Shown here piece by piece: positions 10,326 to 21,914 of a stretch of DNA of 64,000 nucleotides. How positions within the stretch are numbered: position 1 is the first letter of the stretch; the number at the start of each line of letters is the position of its first letter. The DNA comes from Neoscytalidium dimidiatum (taxonomy: Eukaryota > Ascomycota > Dothideomycetes > Botryosphaeriales > Botryosphaeriaceae). The notes beneath the pieces are model-generated. The model saw only the letters and a list, made by a program, of their open reading frames with translations. It had not been told where the DNA came from and ran no database searches. Both the position numbers and the translations under genes were made by a program. The stretch lies in contig CM074699.1 of the NCBI GenBank assembly GCA_037367355.1, forward strand, positions 3,596,001 to 3,660,000. The letters run 5' to 3'.

Positions 10326-13300
10326 ATGTCTGGCCGCAGCGACGACGCTTCGGCTCCGCAGGACGACCCCATCAGTCCGTCGTCCTTCGTGGAACACATC
10401 CGCGAGCTTGGCGAGAAGCGTGACAGGGAAGACCAGGAGCGCAATCGCTTGCTGGAGGAACAGATTCTGCAAGGTCGCGCTGAGCGCGCCGCGCGGAGAG
10501 CTGGTGTGTGCCGCCTGTCTTGTGCCCGCGTTGTTTACCTGTGTTTGGCTCCGCTCACCATCAACTAACCCGCCGCGCCGCTGCAACAGAACGCCAACGC
10601 TCGCTGTCGCCTGAAAAGTCCTCGCAGGTCAGCACTCCCCGTTCCGTCAAAGACACGCCGCCGCGCAGCCTGCACCTCGATTCGCCGACGCCCTCCATGG
10701 ACGCGCACGGCGATGCGCTGCAGCGCCTGACCGGCTCAGCGCCCGAGTCGCAAGGGGACGAAACTGCAACACCCGCAAAAGCTTCTCCTGCCGCGCCCTC
10801 CACGCCCACAAGATCCGGCACTCTGTCGTGGCAGCAGCGCCGCCCAAATTCCTCCAGCGGCCGCAGACCGCTCAGTCAGATCGCCGCCGAGAACAGCGCA
10901 TCACGCTCTCCCAACCACACACCCGAACCCTCCACCCCCGCCGACGACACCGTCTCGAGAGCGCAGATCGCACAATCGCTAGGCTCAAAAGACCCTTCGT
11001 GGTTCAGGCAGACACCCGATCGCGGCATTGGCTCCGCTGCGAATCTTCGCAGCCGGGAAGACGACGGCGCAGAGGCCGCCGAGATATCGGATAAGAGACA
11101 ATTGCCCGGCCTTTCGCGCGACGCACCCGCCGCCGAAGCACCGTCGAGTCCGCCCGCCGAGAGCGTGCGCTCCAGCTCCCCGTCCAGAGCAAGCTCTGTG
11201 CGTGGCAGCGCCGTCTTCAGCAACAGACTCTCGCGCGACACATCGGTTTCTGGCTACAGCGCATCAGAGATGAAGTCTCCGCTTCCCGTGCTGGAGTCGC
11301 AGCGCTTCCGCCCTCCCACCTCCGAGCATGACGACACTGAGCACGGTCCCTCCGATCGAGGTCTGGCAATGTCACCCTCACAGGGTCGCATGTCGCCTGA
11401 GCGCACTCCGTCCCCCACCAAGGGCGTAGGAGGCTTCGTACAAAGTGCTATGATGAGACGATCTGACAGCGTGAATAAGAGGTGGAGCGTCCAGACAAGC
11501 GGCAGTCTCAGTAGGCAGAACTCGACAGCCGGTATTGATAATATTGGCGGCGCGGACACGCCGAAGCTGAATGCGAGACCGACATCCCGCGGCGAGGCCA
11601 GTGAACGCCCGTCCTCGAGCCATAGCAACAAGACGGAAAAAGGCGAGGGCACTGACGAGCCCTTTTCCAGGCCGTCTTTGTCGCTTCGTCACAGCAGGGG
11701 AAAGTCGGTCAGCTCCATTACCCAGCTGGAAGAGAACCGCTCAGGCGGTGCATCGCCTGTGAGCCCTACCAAGAGATGGAGCCGCAGTCCTACAAAGTCG
11801 AGCTGGCTTGAAAGCGCTCTGAGTGCAAAGCCGGACGCGCCAAAGCCCAAGCCCCAGCCCGAGCAGCCGAGCTGGATGGCCGAGATCAGCAAGATCAAAG
11901 CACAGAAAGCGAGTGTTGATCTGTCCAAGCCCGAGGAACCTGATACAGATGCACCAACCACTCCTACTAGCCCTACGAAGTTCCCCGGCCGCGACGCTCT
12001 CCGCAAATCAGAATCACGAAGATCTGCACAGGGGGCCGTTGCGCAATCGCCCGATTTGGGTCAGGGTCCGCCCGAGAAAATTACCGACCGTGAACAACAT
12101 CCTGCTCCTGAATCGGCCGAACACATAGCCTCTACGCCCAAATCAAAGCCAGACACCCTGTCATCTCCTAAAATGGAGACGGCGAAGGACTCTGCTGCCA
12201 GCCCGACGCTTGAAAGCCCTACGGCCAAGGCCGAGAAGCCGGCAGTGGGTGCCAAATCGCCCGACCTCCGTGGGGCTAATGCCCCTGCATCCAAACCTGA
12301 GGACGCTCCGAAAACAGACTTCCGCTCCGCACTGAAGCACCGCCAACGACAATCTGAGAACGTGAGGAAGGAGGAGCTGGAGTTCCAGAATGTCTTCGGC
12401 AAGCTCAAGAAGACTCAGACCGAGAAGTTTGTCGCTCCAGACACCTTCAAGGACAACATCGTGCGGGGTAAGGGTTCGCTGAACGTGACCGGCGGTGTTC
12501 CCCCTCGGGTCAAGAAGGATGAATTCAGAGACAGCCTCGTCAAGCAGCGGGAGTCTATCAAGCTGAAAGCTGAAGAGAATGGAGGATCGCATGTCAGGAC
12601 CGGCTCCCTCGCAAAGCCTGCTGAACCGGTCGCGGAGGCTCTAAAGATACGCGATAGCCTTGGACGTAAGGAGAGTGTGTCCAAGATCTCGAATCCGCCG
12701 GTGAAGGAGGAAACTCGCACTACTGCAAAAACTTCCGAATCCATGGATCCTAAGGAGCCGACCGAAGCGGCAGAGCCTCCCGCGAAGGCGAAAGAGGAGG
12801 AGGTTTCCAAGGAGCCAACCTCACCCGCCAAAGAGCAATCACCTGCCAAAGAAGAACTTCCTACGAAAGAAGGATCTCCTGCGAAAGAAAAATCTCCTGC
12901 AAAAGAGGATCCCCCTGTGAAAGATGAACCTCCTGCCAAGTCTAGAACGGAAAGTGTGTCTAAGGCACCTCCTTCACCAGCTAAAGAAGAGCCGCCTACC
13001 TCAGAAGCCCTGAGCAAGCTGAAGATTCTTCGCGAGAGGAAGCTCACAGAGTCTTCTAAGCCGGAGCCAACCGAGAAAAAGCCGGACTCTCCAACAAAGC
13101 CTGTGGGCAAACTGCCGGGGAAGCTGGCGGATCGATTCAACAATCTTCCGGAAACTTCGAAGCCGGTAGGGCTCCCTGCCAGACCAAACCTTAAGCCTGT
13201 TGGAAAGCTGGCTGATCGCTTCCCTGCGGCATCTGGAGGAGCGAAATCTCCGAGTGAGAAGGAACCCGAGGCCCCTTCGCCTTCAAAGCTGTCGAATCGA

Positions 13301-16300
13301 ATCCCTGGAAAACTTGCAGATCGTTTCAATGCTCCCTCCGAACCTGCTAAACCTGCAACGACCGAAAAAGACACAGAACCTGCCAAGGAGCCTGCTGCCA
13401 AACTCTCTAATAGAGCGTCTGGAAAGTTAGCTGAACGTTTCAATCCTGGACTGGCTGCTATGCTGGCTCGCGGCCCTTCTCCCGGTGGTCTTGGTGGTGG
13501 TGCAAGGGATGCTAGCTCGGCTGCTGCGGCAAACAGCGCCGTGGAGCCGGATCCAAGTAGCACGAAAGAGCTCACTCATATCACAAAAGGTCGTGCTCGT
13601 GGACCGAAGAGGAGAGCACCAAAGACCAAACCCGCTGAGAGCTCAGCTGAGGTCACAACTGAGATTGCTTCGCCAAAGCCTGTTCGGAAAGCTTCCATAG
13701 TTGCGAACGTCTCTTTGGTGAAAGAGAAAGACGTTCTGCCCAGCTCACCCACGGCGCCGGCAAAGGACGAAAAGCCCACTGAGGTACCATCAAGCTCGCC
13801 TCCTCCGGAGTCTAAGCCCAAACCAATTGCTCCCGCTAAGTCTGCTGAGGTTTCGAGGAGAGTGTCGGCGAAGCTGGACAGCCCTTCTGAGCCTGCCGTT
13901 CCCGCAAAAAGCCCAGAGCTTTCGAGGCGAATCTCCGCCAAATTCGACCAACCGACGACGCCCCCGGAGCCGGCAGCCAAGAGCCCGGATCTCTCGAAAA
14001 GAATATCTGCCAAGTTCGAGAAGCGCAAGTCCCCACCGCCTGAGCCATCTACTCCTAAGCCGTCTGAACTATCCAAGAAGGCCACGGGAAAGTTTGATTC
14101 TCATCAGTCTACAATGGAATTGGACCTATCCGCCGCGGGTAAGGTGGATTCACCAAAGAAGATCGAGTCTCCCCAAAAACCCTCTGCGGAGAAGGTCGCG
14201 TCTCCCAAAGAGGCTCTCCAAGCAAAGCCACCTTCTCCTGCGAAGGTTGAATCGCCGGTCAAGTCGGGAAGCCCGGTCAAAGCAGAAGCATCAGTCAAGC
14301 CTACCTCACCCACTAAGATTTCGTCTCCGATCAAGACCGAAAGCTCTTCCAAGGCGGATATCACTGCCAAACCTGAGTCTCCAACCAAGATTGACTCTCC
14401 GGCTAAGTCGGATGCTAGTGCCAAGTCAGACATAGCGAAGCGTATAGCTGCGCTCAAGCAAGGAGGGGATCAGTCCAGCTCCTCGCAGCCTGGTGCTCCC
14501 AAGCCCCTGTTCTCAGGCGCATCTCGCCTCAGTAAGGAGAATAAGTCTCCAACGAGCCCGTCGACTCCCAGCCCCAGCACTCCTATTGAATCGCCCAAGC
14601 CACAAAAGCCGTTGCCACAGCCTCCTGTCGCTGAAGAAGCCAAGCCTCCGACTCCTGCAAAGGATAAACCTGAGACTGGAAGCAGCTCGGTCAAGAGCGC
14701 TGCTGCTATGTGGGGTCGTCAAACAGACAGCGGCTCAGCTCCCGGCACGCCTAGGGTAAAGTCTCCGATTAAGCTGCCGACGAAGAAGGACGAACAAGAA
14801 GCCATGGAGAATGCAGGTTTGGTGAAGCCAGAGTCCCCTAAGCCCATTGGGCTTGGAATTGGATCTCTGAATGGCAACAAGGAGAACCGCTCTCCCACAC
14901 CCAGCGTCAGGATCAGCAAGGAACTTCCGGCGCCGCCCACTAAGACTCCTCTCTCGCCCCCGACGACTACAGGAGCCACCCCTCCTAAGCCGGCGAAGAA
15001 ACCTGGTTCAATCTCCTCGTTGCACAAAGCATCGCAAGACTCGCCTCCTATTCCACAGCAATCAGAAGCGGGCCAGCTCTTCGCTGACTTCTTCGACGAT
15101 GCCCCAATCACCACCGGAAAATTGGACGTGGATGCCCACGCGGTCCTCACTGGCAGTCCACTGAGCAATGATAGGATCAAGACCGTTCGCAAAGAGATCC
15201 AAGAAATCACTGGGGATGGCAAGCTATCACCTGTTCCACCACAGGAGGAGCACATCCTCTTTGATAACTCCATGTACCTCTGCACCCACGTTTTCGCAGC
15301 CTCGAACGGCGCGAAGAACACTGAGGTATATCTCTGGACTGGCTCAGCTGTTCCGGAGCCGACTATCGAAGACGCGCAGCTGTTCGCACGCAAAGCTGCT
15401 CGTGATGTGGGCGGTAAGCTGCTCATTATTAGGCAAGGCAAGGAATGCCCCAACTTCTTTCAGGCTGTTGGGGGAATCCTCCTCACCAGGAGGGGCACCC
15501 GCACCGATCATTCCAAGCAATACATGCTCTGCGGCCGGCAGCATTTAGGTCACATGGCTTTCGATGAAGTTGAGTTCTCTCTCAGTAGCCTATGCTCCGG
15601 ATTTCCGTATCTAGTCTCCTCAAGGACCGGTCTGCTCTCCGGAAAGATCTTCTTGTGGAAGGGAAAGGGTTGCAGTGCTGAGGAGCTTGGATGTGCCCGC
15701 CTCATTGGTATGGACCTAGGCCTGACCCCGGAGATTGAGGAGATAGATGAAGGCAAGGAGCCTGCGGCATTCCTTGACATTTTCCCGGCACCCGACAATG
15801 GGAAGGAGAAGAGGGTGCCGCGTTCAGCAGATCATTGGCGGCTTAAGGCCAACCACGAGAAGTACAGTGTCCGGTTGTTCCGGATCGAAGAGAAGCCAAT
15901 TCAGTCGGGTGGTAGCTTCCAGGTGAGCTCTTTATGGCCCGTTTCCTTCGTACGACGCGTATCGGCGGCGAGCACTGCAAGTACCCAAGGACCTTCTTCG
16001 CCAACAGAGACATCTACCCCGCAGAGAAATTCCGGCGCTGCTGCCTCTTCCGGCGGACCGAAGCCCAACATGACGGCGGAGGTGGTGGAAATCGCACCGT
16101 TCAGCCAGATGGATCTCGATCCGGAGAACATTTATGTTCTCGATGCCTTCTTCGAGATTTACATGTAAGACATCAGACTTTCCCTCCCCTGATCAGAAAA
16201 GAGTCACCCCAAGCTAAATTAGTCTTCTCTCCAAACAGCGTTGTCGGCGCTCTGTCCCACGGCCAATCGCACGCTTTCAGCACCGCGCTCATGTTTGCCC

Positions 16301-16536
16301 AAGAGTATGGCATCCTGGCTGCCTCTCTGCAGGACAGGCCTTTCGTCCCCGTCTCGACCGTCGTCCTCGAAGGTGTACCGCGCGACATGAAGGCCGTCTT
16401 CCGCGGCTGGCAGGACCAGATGCAGCCCACCTCGGCCCTCATGTCCGGCAAGCCTCGTCGGGGCAAGAGCTTGCGTATTGTTGGACTGCAGGCTGCTATT
16501 GCTGCTACCAGGGAGAACGCACCTGCTTCTTCGTAA
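10326..16536 (+). CDS. DUF4045 / gelsolin-domain protein (actin-binding, villin-like)
   Basis: Three exons, 10326..10503, 10590..16164 and 16239..16536, give 2016 residues; both junctions keep the frame (ARRA|ERQRS and FFEIY|IVVGAL). A coiled, charged N-terminus is followed by about 1500 residues rich in Ser, Pro, Lys and Glu, matching the fungal DUF4045 type. The C-terminal 400 residues carry gelsolin-like repeats: one from about residue 1615 (LFDNSMYLCTHVF, then VYLWTG and FFQAVGGILLTRRG), a second near 1730 (IFLWKGKG) and a third from about 1890 (NIYVLDAFFEIY). Gelsolin folds bind or cap actin, so a role at the actin cytoskeleton is likely but inferred. Inside the disordered part are four spaced GKLADRF-type motifs (starts at about residues 903, 931, 966, 1004), four SAKF-type motifs (about 1153-1224), and SPAKEE-like repeats near 830-900. 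A GTGAGC at 15921 could be a donor, but the frame stays open and no intron is required. Confidence 0.85.
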
Positions 16537-17760
16537 TGGGGAGATGTCCATTATTTTGGTTGATTGGTTCGTGGTCGGTTATGGTGAAAGGTGATGATGA
16601 TCGTTGATGGTGGACAACGAAACGTCAAAGAAAATACTCTCTAATTCCCCTCCCCTTTACTTACTCCGTCCCGTCCCCGGAGCTACTGTTACAATCATGG
16701 AACGGGTACAGCAGGAAATGACGCTATGGATTTTCTTGCGATGAAATTTCTCGAGCCGAACGCTGCCAGCGCATACGTCGTAAGCACGGTTCGGGCCAAA
16801 GGGATAAACGGGGAAGAGGGAAAGGGTGGGTTCAAAAAGAGCAAAAATTCAAGTATCACTGTATTCTTGTAGATAATATCTGTTGTGGTTGTTGTTGTTT
16901 CTTGTTTCCTTATTCCCGCTCTCCCCCCTCCTTTGTTCGACCTCTTGGTGTCGGACTGGTGAGGGAGGGAAAGGGGACAGAACATGAAACTCAGAGAAGG
17001 GGCTGGAACCTGGACCTGGTGTTTTGTTTTTCTTTATGCTCCCCGCCTTTGCATCGGTTTCTTGCATTGCCAGCATCTCTCCATCCAGGCTTCTTGTTTC
17101 CTCTTTTTATTTTCTATTTTCTGTTCTGCTATTAACGGCGCGACGGTGGAATGGATTGGGATCAATAGATGGCGTGGGGTTTGGAGGATCTCTTGATTGA
17201 CGGGGAGTTTTCTTAACAGTGCGCTTGCTGCGATATTAGCGATCTGAGGTTTTTGGGTCGTCTGAATGCGATGGTGGTATTACTACATCTGCGCCGTTGC
17301 TCGATGTGATAATGCTCGTGCCGCTGTGAAAATAGCTGCATTTCAAGCTACATTAAGGTGGAGTCTGTGTAGGGATATGGAGGACTCGTCCGGATGCAAG
17401 CTATTACCTGTGCCATTGAAATATGCAAACCTGGGTAACTACCACAACTCTACTTAGATCCTAATACTGGAGAAGGCGCTTTTCGAACTGTTTATGTGGT
17501 TTGTCGAAAAATTACGCACGCTGCAGTCTTCCTCGCCCCTCCCCTTTTGCACAAATGTCCATTCATTGCGAGGGGAGGAGAAAGACTTTCTTTCTTTTTT
17601 TTTGTCACCGAAGGCCTTCAACTCTTTATGAATGTGGTCTTCAAGACGCAAGAGATATTACTCGCGGAGGATCAATAGCCCTAGGTGCGCTGAATGGGGA
17701 TAGTATAATCTAATGCCGATAAGGTCAGGCTGAGGATGTGATTGGAGAAAAGCGCCGTCT

Positions 17761-17792
17761 CAACTTTTTGCGGGCTTAAATTTTAGGGCGCA
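17761..17792 (+). repeat. Dispersed short repeat, copy 1
   Basis: About 32 bp, beginning CAACTTTTTGCG and ending TTTTAGGGCGCA. The same block recurs at 18067, 18591 and, inverted, at 24816 and 25420. Confidence 0.65.
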
Positions 17793-18066
17793 TGCACCGG
17801 TTACGTCGGATAGGCAGCAACAGTCGAACGAATCAAGAGGCTCGTGCTTTGCTCCTTGTCTCTCATGCACGAAGTCCTGTCAAAGATAGCAATTTTGAAT
17901 TTCGAATTGGGTATCAACTTTTGGGGATCCGATACGGAGGACGCAGCGTGATGGAATAGAAGCGACACGCGTGCCTAAAGCTGCTCAGTCACCAGGCGTC
18001 AGCCTTGCTCAACGTCTTAAGTATTAGATTGAGGATACGGACGCGAGCTGACTAAGAAGATGCTCT

Positions 18067-18097
18067 CAACTTTTTGCGGATTCACATTTCGGGCGCA
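18067..18097 (+). repeat. Dispersed short repeat, copy 2
   Basis: Begins CAACTTTTTGCGGA and ends ATTTCGGGCGCA. Same orientation as copy 1, about 305 bp downstream of it. Confidence 0.65.
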
Positions 18098-18590
18098 ATA
18101 TGAGCTGACATGTGAAAATGCCATAGCGCGCGGTACGGCCCGCGGGCCTTGCAGGGCCAGGCTTCGCAGGGCCAATTGATACGCGGAACTGTGTATTAGG
18201 AAGGAAGATCAGGCGGTAGTGAACATACTGCATGGATCGCTTCTCGATTTTATTGTGAACCAATAGTTCATAGGCTTCCATTATCTAAGATTGCGACCGT
18301 CGGGGCGCTGCAACATCAGCTCAAGTCATAAAGTCGCCATCCGAAGGCCAGTTTTACCATCTGCAGTAGAACTTACGAAACGATAGCCAGCTAAACCCAT
18401 ATTAAGAATCACATTAAAAACCTTAAGCGCTTAGATTTTGGGTACTGTGCTGGGTAAAGAACGGGTGGGAATTAGAATCCACATCGTAGACTACTATTTT
18501 TAACCACTTCAGATGCTCAATATACGCATTTGAGATGCATTGGAGATGAATATAGTGTAAGATAGACTGCGCCTTAGTCAGCGAAGGACC

Positions 18591-18623
18591 TCGATTTTTT
18601 GAAGACTTAAATATTAGGGCGCA
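18591..18623 (+). repeat. Dispersed short repeat, copy 3
   Basis: Begins TCGATTTTTTGAAGACTTAA and ends ATTAGGGCGCA. More diverged at its left end. The sequence about 25 bp upstream has the partly complementary string TGCGCCTTAGTC, so a weak hairpin is possible here. Confidence 0.55.
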
Positions 18624-19472
18624 GGGCGGAGGCCAAGGCCGCACATGCATTTCCAAATACGGCTCCTGCCCAGAAAACATTGAGGCTAAGATACCGTAAG
18701 TGGCCAATTAACTAAGCAACAGTGTCTTATAATCTTAGATAGGCTAGCATCTAACCCGAATGGACTGCTAAGACTCAGTATTCTATCATACAACTGTGTT
18801 GTTATAGTACGCGGAACCATTTGCCTATAGTGGCTTAGCAACCTGTAGCTTAATTGATTCAAGCTTTGAACTTGAAGCTAGACTGTTCAGTGCTAGCTTG
18901 CTTAGGCCGTGAACATTAACTTTGAATGTTGATCCTGTCAGAGACAGCTTGAATGTAGACTGATAGGAGGATCTACCCAAAATTCTACTTGAAGCTTCAT
19001 GTAGTCAGCTCTGGAATAGTGCCGAACTCTGATGTCGCAGAGCAGACAAAAGGTGATAATAATTTCTTCATTTCGTAGGGGCTAAGCGTTGACAGGCATT
19101 CTTTTTTTTTTTCCCCCAATCCAACGAGATGAGGCACGCTTGTTGGCTGAGTCACAAGTTTATGACATGTTCTTCTTTTATAGTTTACATGTTCTCGATA
19201 TATCTCGAGTTCTGCGAGATATGATTTAAAGGCGCAGTGTGCAATGGAGGCAATGGCCCTGTTGGCTTGCCCTGGTAAGCTGAACTGTCAATTGGTATGG
19301 CTTGTCATACTCCAAGGTTACCGCCTATTCAAATACCGATTTTCGTAACAGAAAAGCTTCAAAACTATTTCGCCGGTCTAGCAAGGCGCTGCTGTGATTG
19401 GTTTATACTGCTTCTGAACGTATTGGATGAGAATATCTTTGTTTTCCGGGGCGTGCCATGACTTTTTCTACC

Positions 19473-19484
19473 CAACTTTTTGCG
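19473..19484 (+). repeat. Dispersed short repeat, partial copy
   Basis: Only the CAACTTTTTGCG half is present. It is too short to be certain and could be chance. Confidence 0.25.
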
Positions 19485-20066
19485 CTGCGCAACTCGCATT
19501 GATATTTGATCTAGACAAACTTCAGCTGGCACGGAAGAGAAGCGAAGCGCAGCTACCCATTCTGAATAATTCTGAATGTCAATATATCCAGTCCTAACTA
19601 GGCACAAAGGATTTTCCCTTATCTTAACGAATGCGCCAAATATCTCGGTTCCAGAGAGCGACCAGGTAAGTGTCAAGCAAGATGCACCCATGGCCGTCAA
19701 CATATGTATGAATAAAGAAGGATAAGAAGTACTGTTAGGCAAACTTCAAAAAGTTCTGCCTATCATGATGCTCTTCACAGCCGCCTAGAAAATGACAACC
19801 GCTTAAGGATGACGCAAAAGACACTGGCCTCCTCTTGGCAACTAAAATTCAAAACACCTCCGACCACAGGTGGGTATTTGATTTTCCAATTCTTTCTTCT
19901 CCTTTAACACCTTTCATCCATTCCGTTGATCACCACGCGTATCTTCGGTTGAAGTCCTTTTCTGTGCTTCAATAGTCATGAAATCCTAGTCGAAAGCACG
20001 AAATCATTTCTCCGTGCTTTCACTTAGGAATGAGAAAATCCGGACCACTGAACTTGCACCCATTTC

Positions 20067-21527
20067 TCAGAGCTCCTTCTTCCAGAAATGCTCAGGTGCG
20101 TGCGAAGTCTCGTAGTCAACGTGGACATAGCAACGCTCGACGTCAGGCAAGCTCTCGAGCTTCGTCTGCAGCGCCTCGGCGACATCGTGGGTGTTGCGCA
20201 GCGTATCCTCAGGATCCATGACGATGTCAACCTCGACGATCAGACGAGGACCAGAGTGCCAGGCGCGCACGGTGTCGATGCCGGTGATGGCGGGCGAGTG
20301 GGTCATGGACACGTAGGTGATGAGCTGGAGCATGCTGGTGTCGGCGGAGACGCCGATGAGCAGCTGGAACTCGGAGTAGGCGGTGCGCATCCAGAGGCAG
20401 GTGATGAGGCAGGAGATGGCGATGGCGCCGGCCGGGTCGATGAACCACTTCAGCTTGGAGCCGCCGACGGAGGTGAGGATGCCGAAGCCGTTGATGAAGA
20501 GGTCGTTGCGGTGGTCCTCCCACAGGATGCGCACCTGGCTGTACTTGTTGCGCAGCGCCCAGCAGTAGAGGAAGAGCACAAACTTGGTGCCGAAGGCGGA
20601 GGCGACGGCGATGACGGAGGGCAGGTGGAAGTTGCGCAAATCCTCGCTGTGGCCTTCGGCGAGCTCCCGGCAGGCCATGACGATGATGATGAGGGAGACG
20701 GAGGTCATCAGGAAGCAGAAGAAGATGTTGCCGGCAGTTTCAATGCGGGCTTTGCCTGACGGGAACCGGTGGGGGTTGACGCGCTTGACAGCACGATTGG
20801 CTAAGATGAGGGTGATATTGGACATGGGGTCGAATATAGCGTCCGCCATGGTGGTAAACAGGGACAGCGAGCCGGACGAAATGGCACCGTAGAGCTGCAG
20901 GGCGACGAGGATGATGTTGGCACCGAAGGAGCCCCAGACGGCAATCTTGAACTGCAGGTTATCGGCACCCTCCTCTTCCTTGGCCTCGCGAACATGTTCG
21001 GACACGGGCTTCAGCAGACGCTCGATGTTCTCGTTCTGGTTCTCATAGAAGGCCTCGATCTTGCGGGCGCGATGGGCCTTCTTGTTGGTGACGATCGGAC
21101 CGCAGCCATCGCGCTTACGGGAGGTGTTGGCACGGATTTGGTCGAGCTCCTCCCGGGGCTTGATCTTGTCGGCGAGGTTGAAAGGATCGTTTGCGCGGTC
21201 GTAGGAGGGCAGGGTTTGGCGCTCGACATCGGAGCTATCCTGACCGAAACGGGCGGCATTTCGGTGCGAGAGCGGGTCACCTTGAGCATCGGCAGGCGGC
21301 GTCACGGGCTCGAAGGCGGTGCTGGTCGCGGACTTGCGGTTGTTGGCGGGGTCGGGAGTACCCGGGTGGTTCACGGGCGTCAAGGCGATGAACTCCGAGG
21401 CATGATGGTGCGGCCTAGGGGATTCCGTGCGGTTGGACTGGCTAGCCTGGGTCGGAAACGGGTGCGGTCGCAGCGAGATGGAGTGACGTAGATCGGGCTC
21501 CGAGTTCATGGTGGCTGGAATGGACAC
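20067..21527 (-). CDS. Cation diffusion facilitator, manganese-type (CDF/MTP family)
   Basis: Single exon, 486 residues; a second possible start is the ATG seven codons in (21509). Proton-coupled exporters of this family move divalent metal out of the cytosol into vacuole, Golgi or outside. About 190 N-terminal residues are hydrophilic, with a basic Arg/Lys stretch. The transmembrane part starts near residue 200 (FKIAVWGSFGANIILVALQL). Metal-site motifs are DAIFD at 229-233 in TM2 and DHRND at 338-342 in TM5. Both sites read DxxxD, the pattern of Mn-CDF members, where zinc members have HxxxD. A C-terminal cytosolic domain follows (VRAWHSGPRLIVEVDIVMD). Metal specificity is inferred from the motifs. 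It is divergent from DRS1. Confidence 0.88.
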   Translation of the reverse strand: MSIPATMNSEPDLRHSISLRPHPFPTQASQSNRTESPRPHHHASEFIALTPVNHPGTPDPANNRKSATSTAFEPVTPPADAQGDPLSHRNAARFGQDSSDVERQTLPSYDRANDPFNLADKIKPREELDQIRANTSRKRDGCGPIVTNKKAHRARKIEAFYENQNENIERLLKPVSEHVREAKEEEGADNLQFKIAVWGSFGANIILVALQLYGAISSGSLSLFTTMADAIFDPMSNITLILANRAVKRVNPHRFPSGKARIETAGNIFFCFLMTSVSLIIIVMACRELAEGHSEDLRNFHLPSVIAVASAFGTKFVLFLYCWALRNKYSQVRILWEDHRNDLFINGFGILTSVGGSKLKWFIDPAGAIAISCLITCLWMRTAYSEFQLLIGVSADTSMLQLITYVSMTHSPAITGIDTVRAWHSGPRLIVEVDIVMDPEDTLRNTHDVAEALQTKLESLPDVERCYVHVDYETSHAPEHFWKKEL

Positions 21528-21914
21528 TGCTCACAGCGATCACAGCGACTGCAGAGGTGTTGAGAGGAGCGGGAGGGGTTGAAAAAGCCAGCTCCGCAAG
21601 GCGTGCAGCTGGCAGAGGAGCGCTTGACCGCTATCAAAGCTGCCAAGTGCCACTGTCCAGAGCTCCCTTGCCGTGGCCAGTTTACGCACAGCGAATCGGT
21701 CTCCAACGCTTCGCTGATTTGCCGCTGCCAAAGATTAGCCGTGGCGCAGCTGCTGTGGCGCTCGCCCGCTCGGATTCCCGCTGACCTCCGACCCGACGCC
21801 AAGCCCTGGCCGCCCTCGGTGCCTCTCACCGCCCTGCCCGTCGGCGGCAGAATAATCATCTCCGAAACTTTTTTGGAGAGCAGTCCGGACACCACAATCT
21901 CCGCGCCCGCGACC
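21528..21914. promoter_or_regulatory. Shared divergent promoter of CDF transporter and DRS1
   Basis: 387 bp separate the two start codons, so the promoters overlap. The DRS1 frame is open upstream of its ATG back to about 21579, but I take the ATG at 21915 (ACCATGGCT) because the acidic Drs1 N-terminus starts there. Confidence 0.5.

Larger units (their letters stand above)
16537..20066. other. Gene-free, partly AT-rich region with dispersed repeat copies
   Basis: About 3.5 kb between the gelsolin-domain gene and the CDF transporter, both with their 3' ends facing it. The stretch from about 17.7 to 19.9 kb is visibly richer in A and T than the flanking genes and full of stop codons in all frames. 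It holds three copies and one partial copy of a short repeat ending in AGGGCGCA (listed separately). It may be a decayed repeat or transposon region, but I recognise no transposase remnant. Confidence 0.5.

Noticed and set aside
12415..13575. A 386-codon open frame on the minus strand within the gelsolin-domain gene
   Set aside because: Antisense shadow of the repetitive Lys/Pro/Ser coding sequence; Ser/Gly-rich without a domain.
15921..16080. Possible extra intron in the gelsolin-domain gene (GTGAGC donor)
   Set aside because: The frame stays open through the segment and the product reads plausibly as a Ser-rich loop, so no intron is needed.
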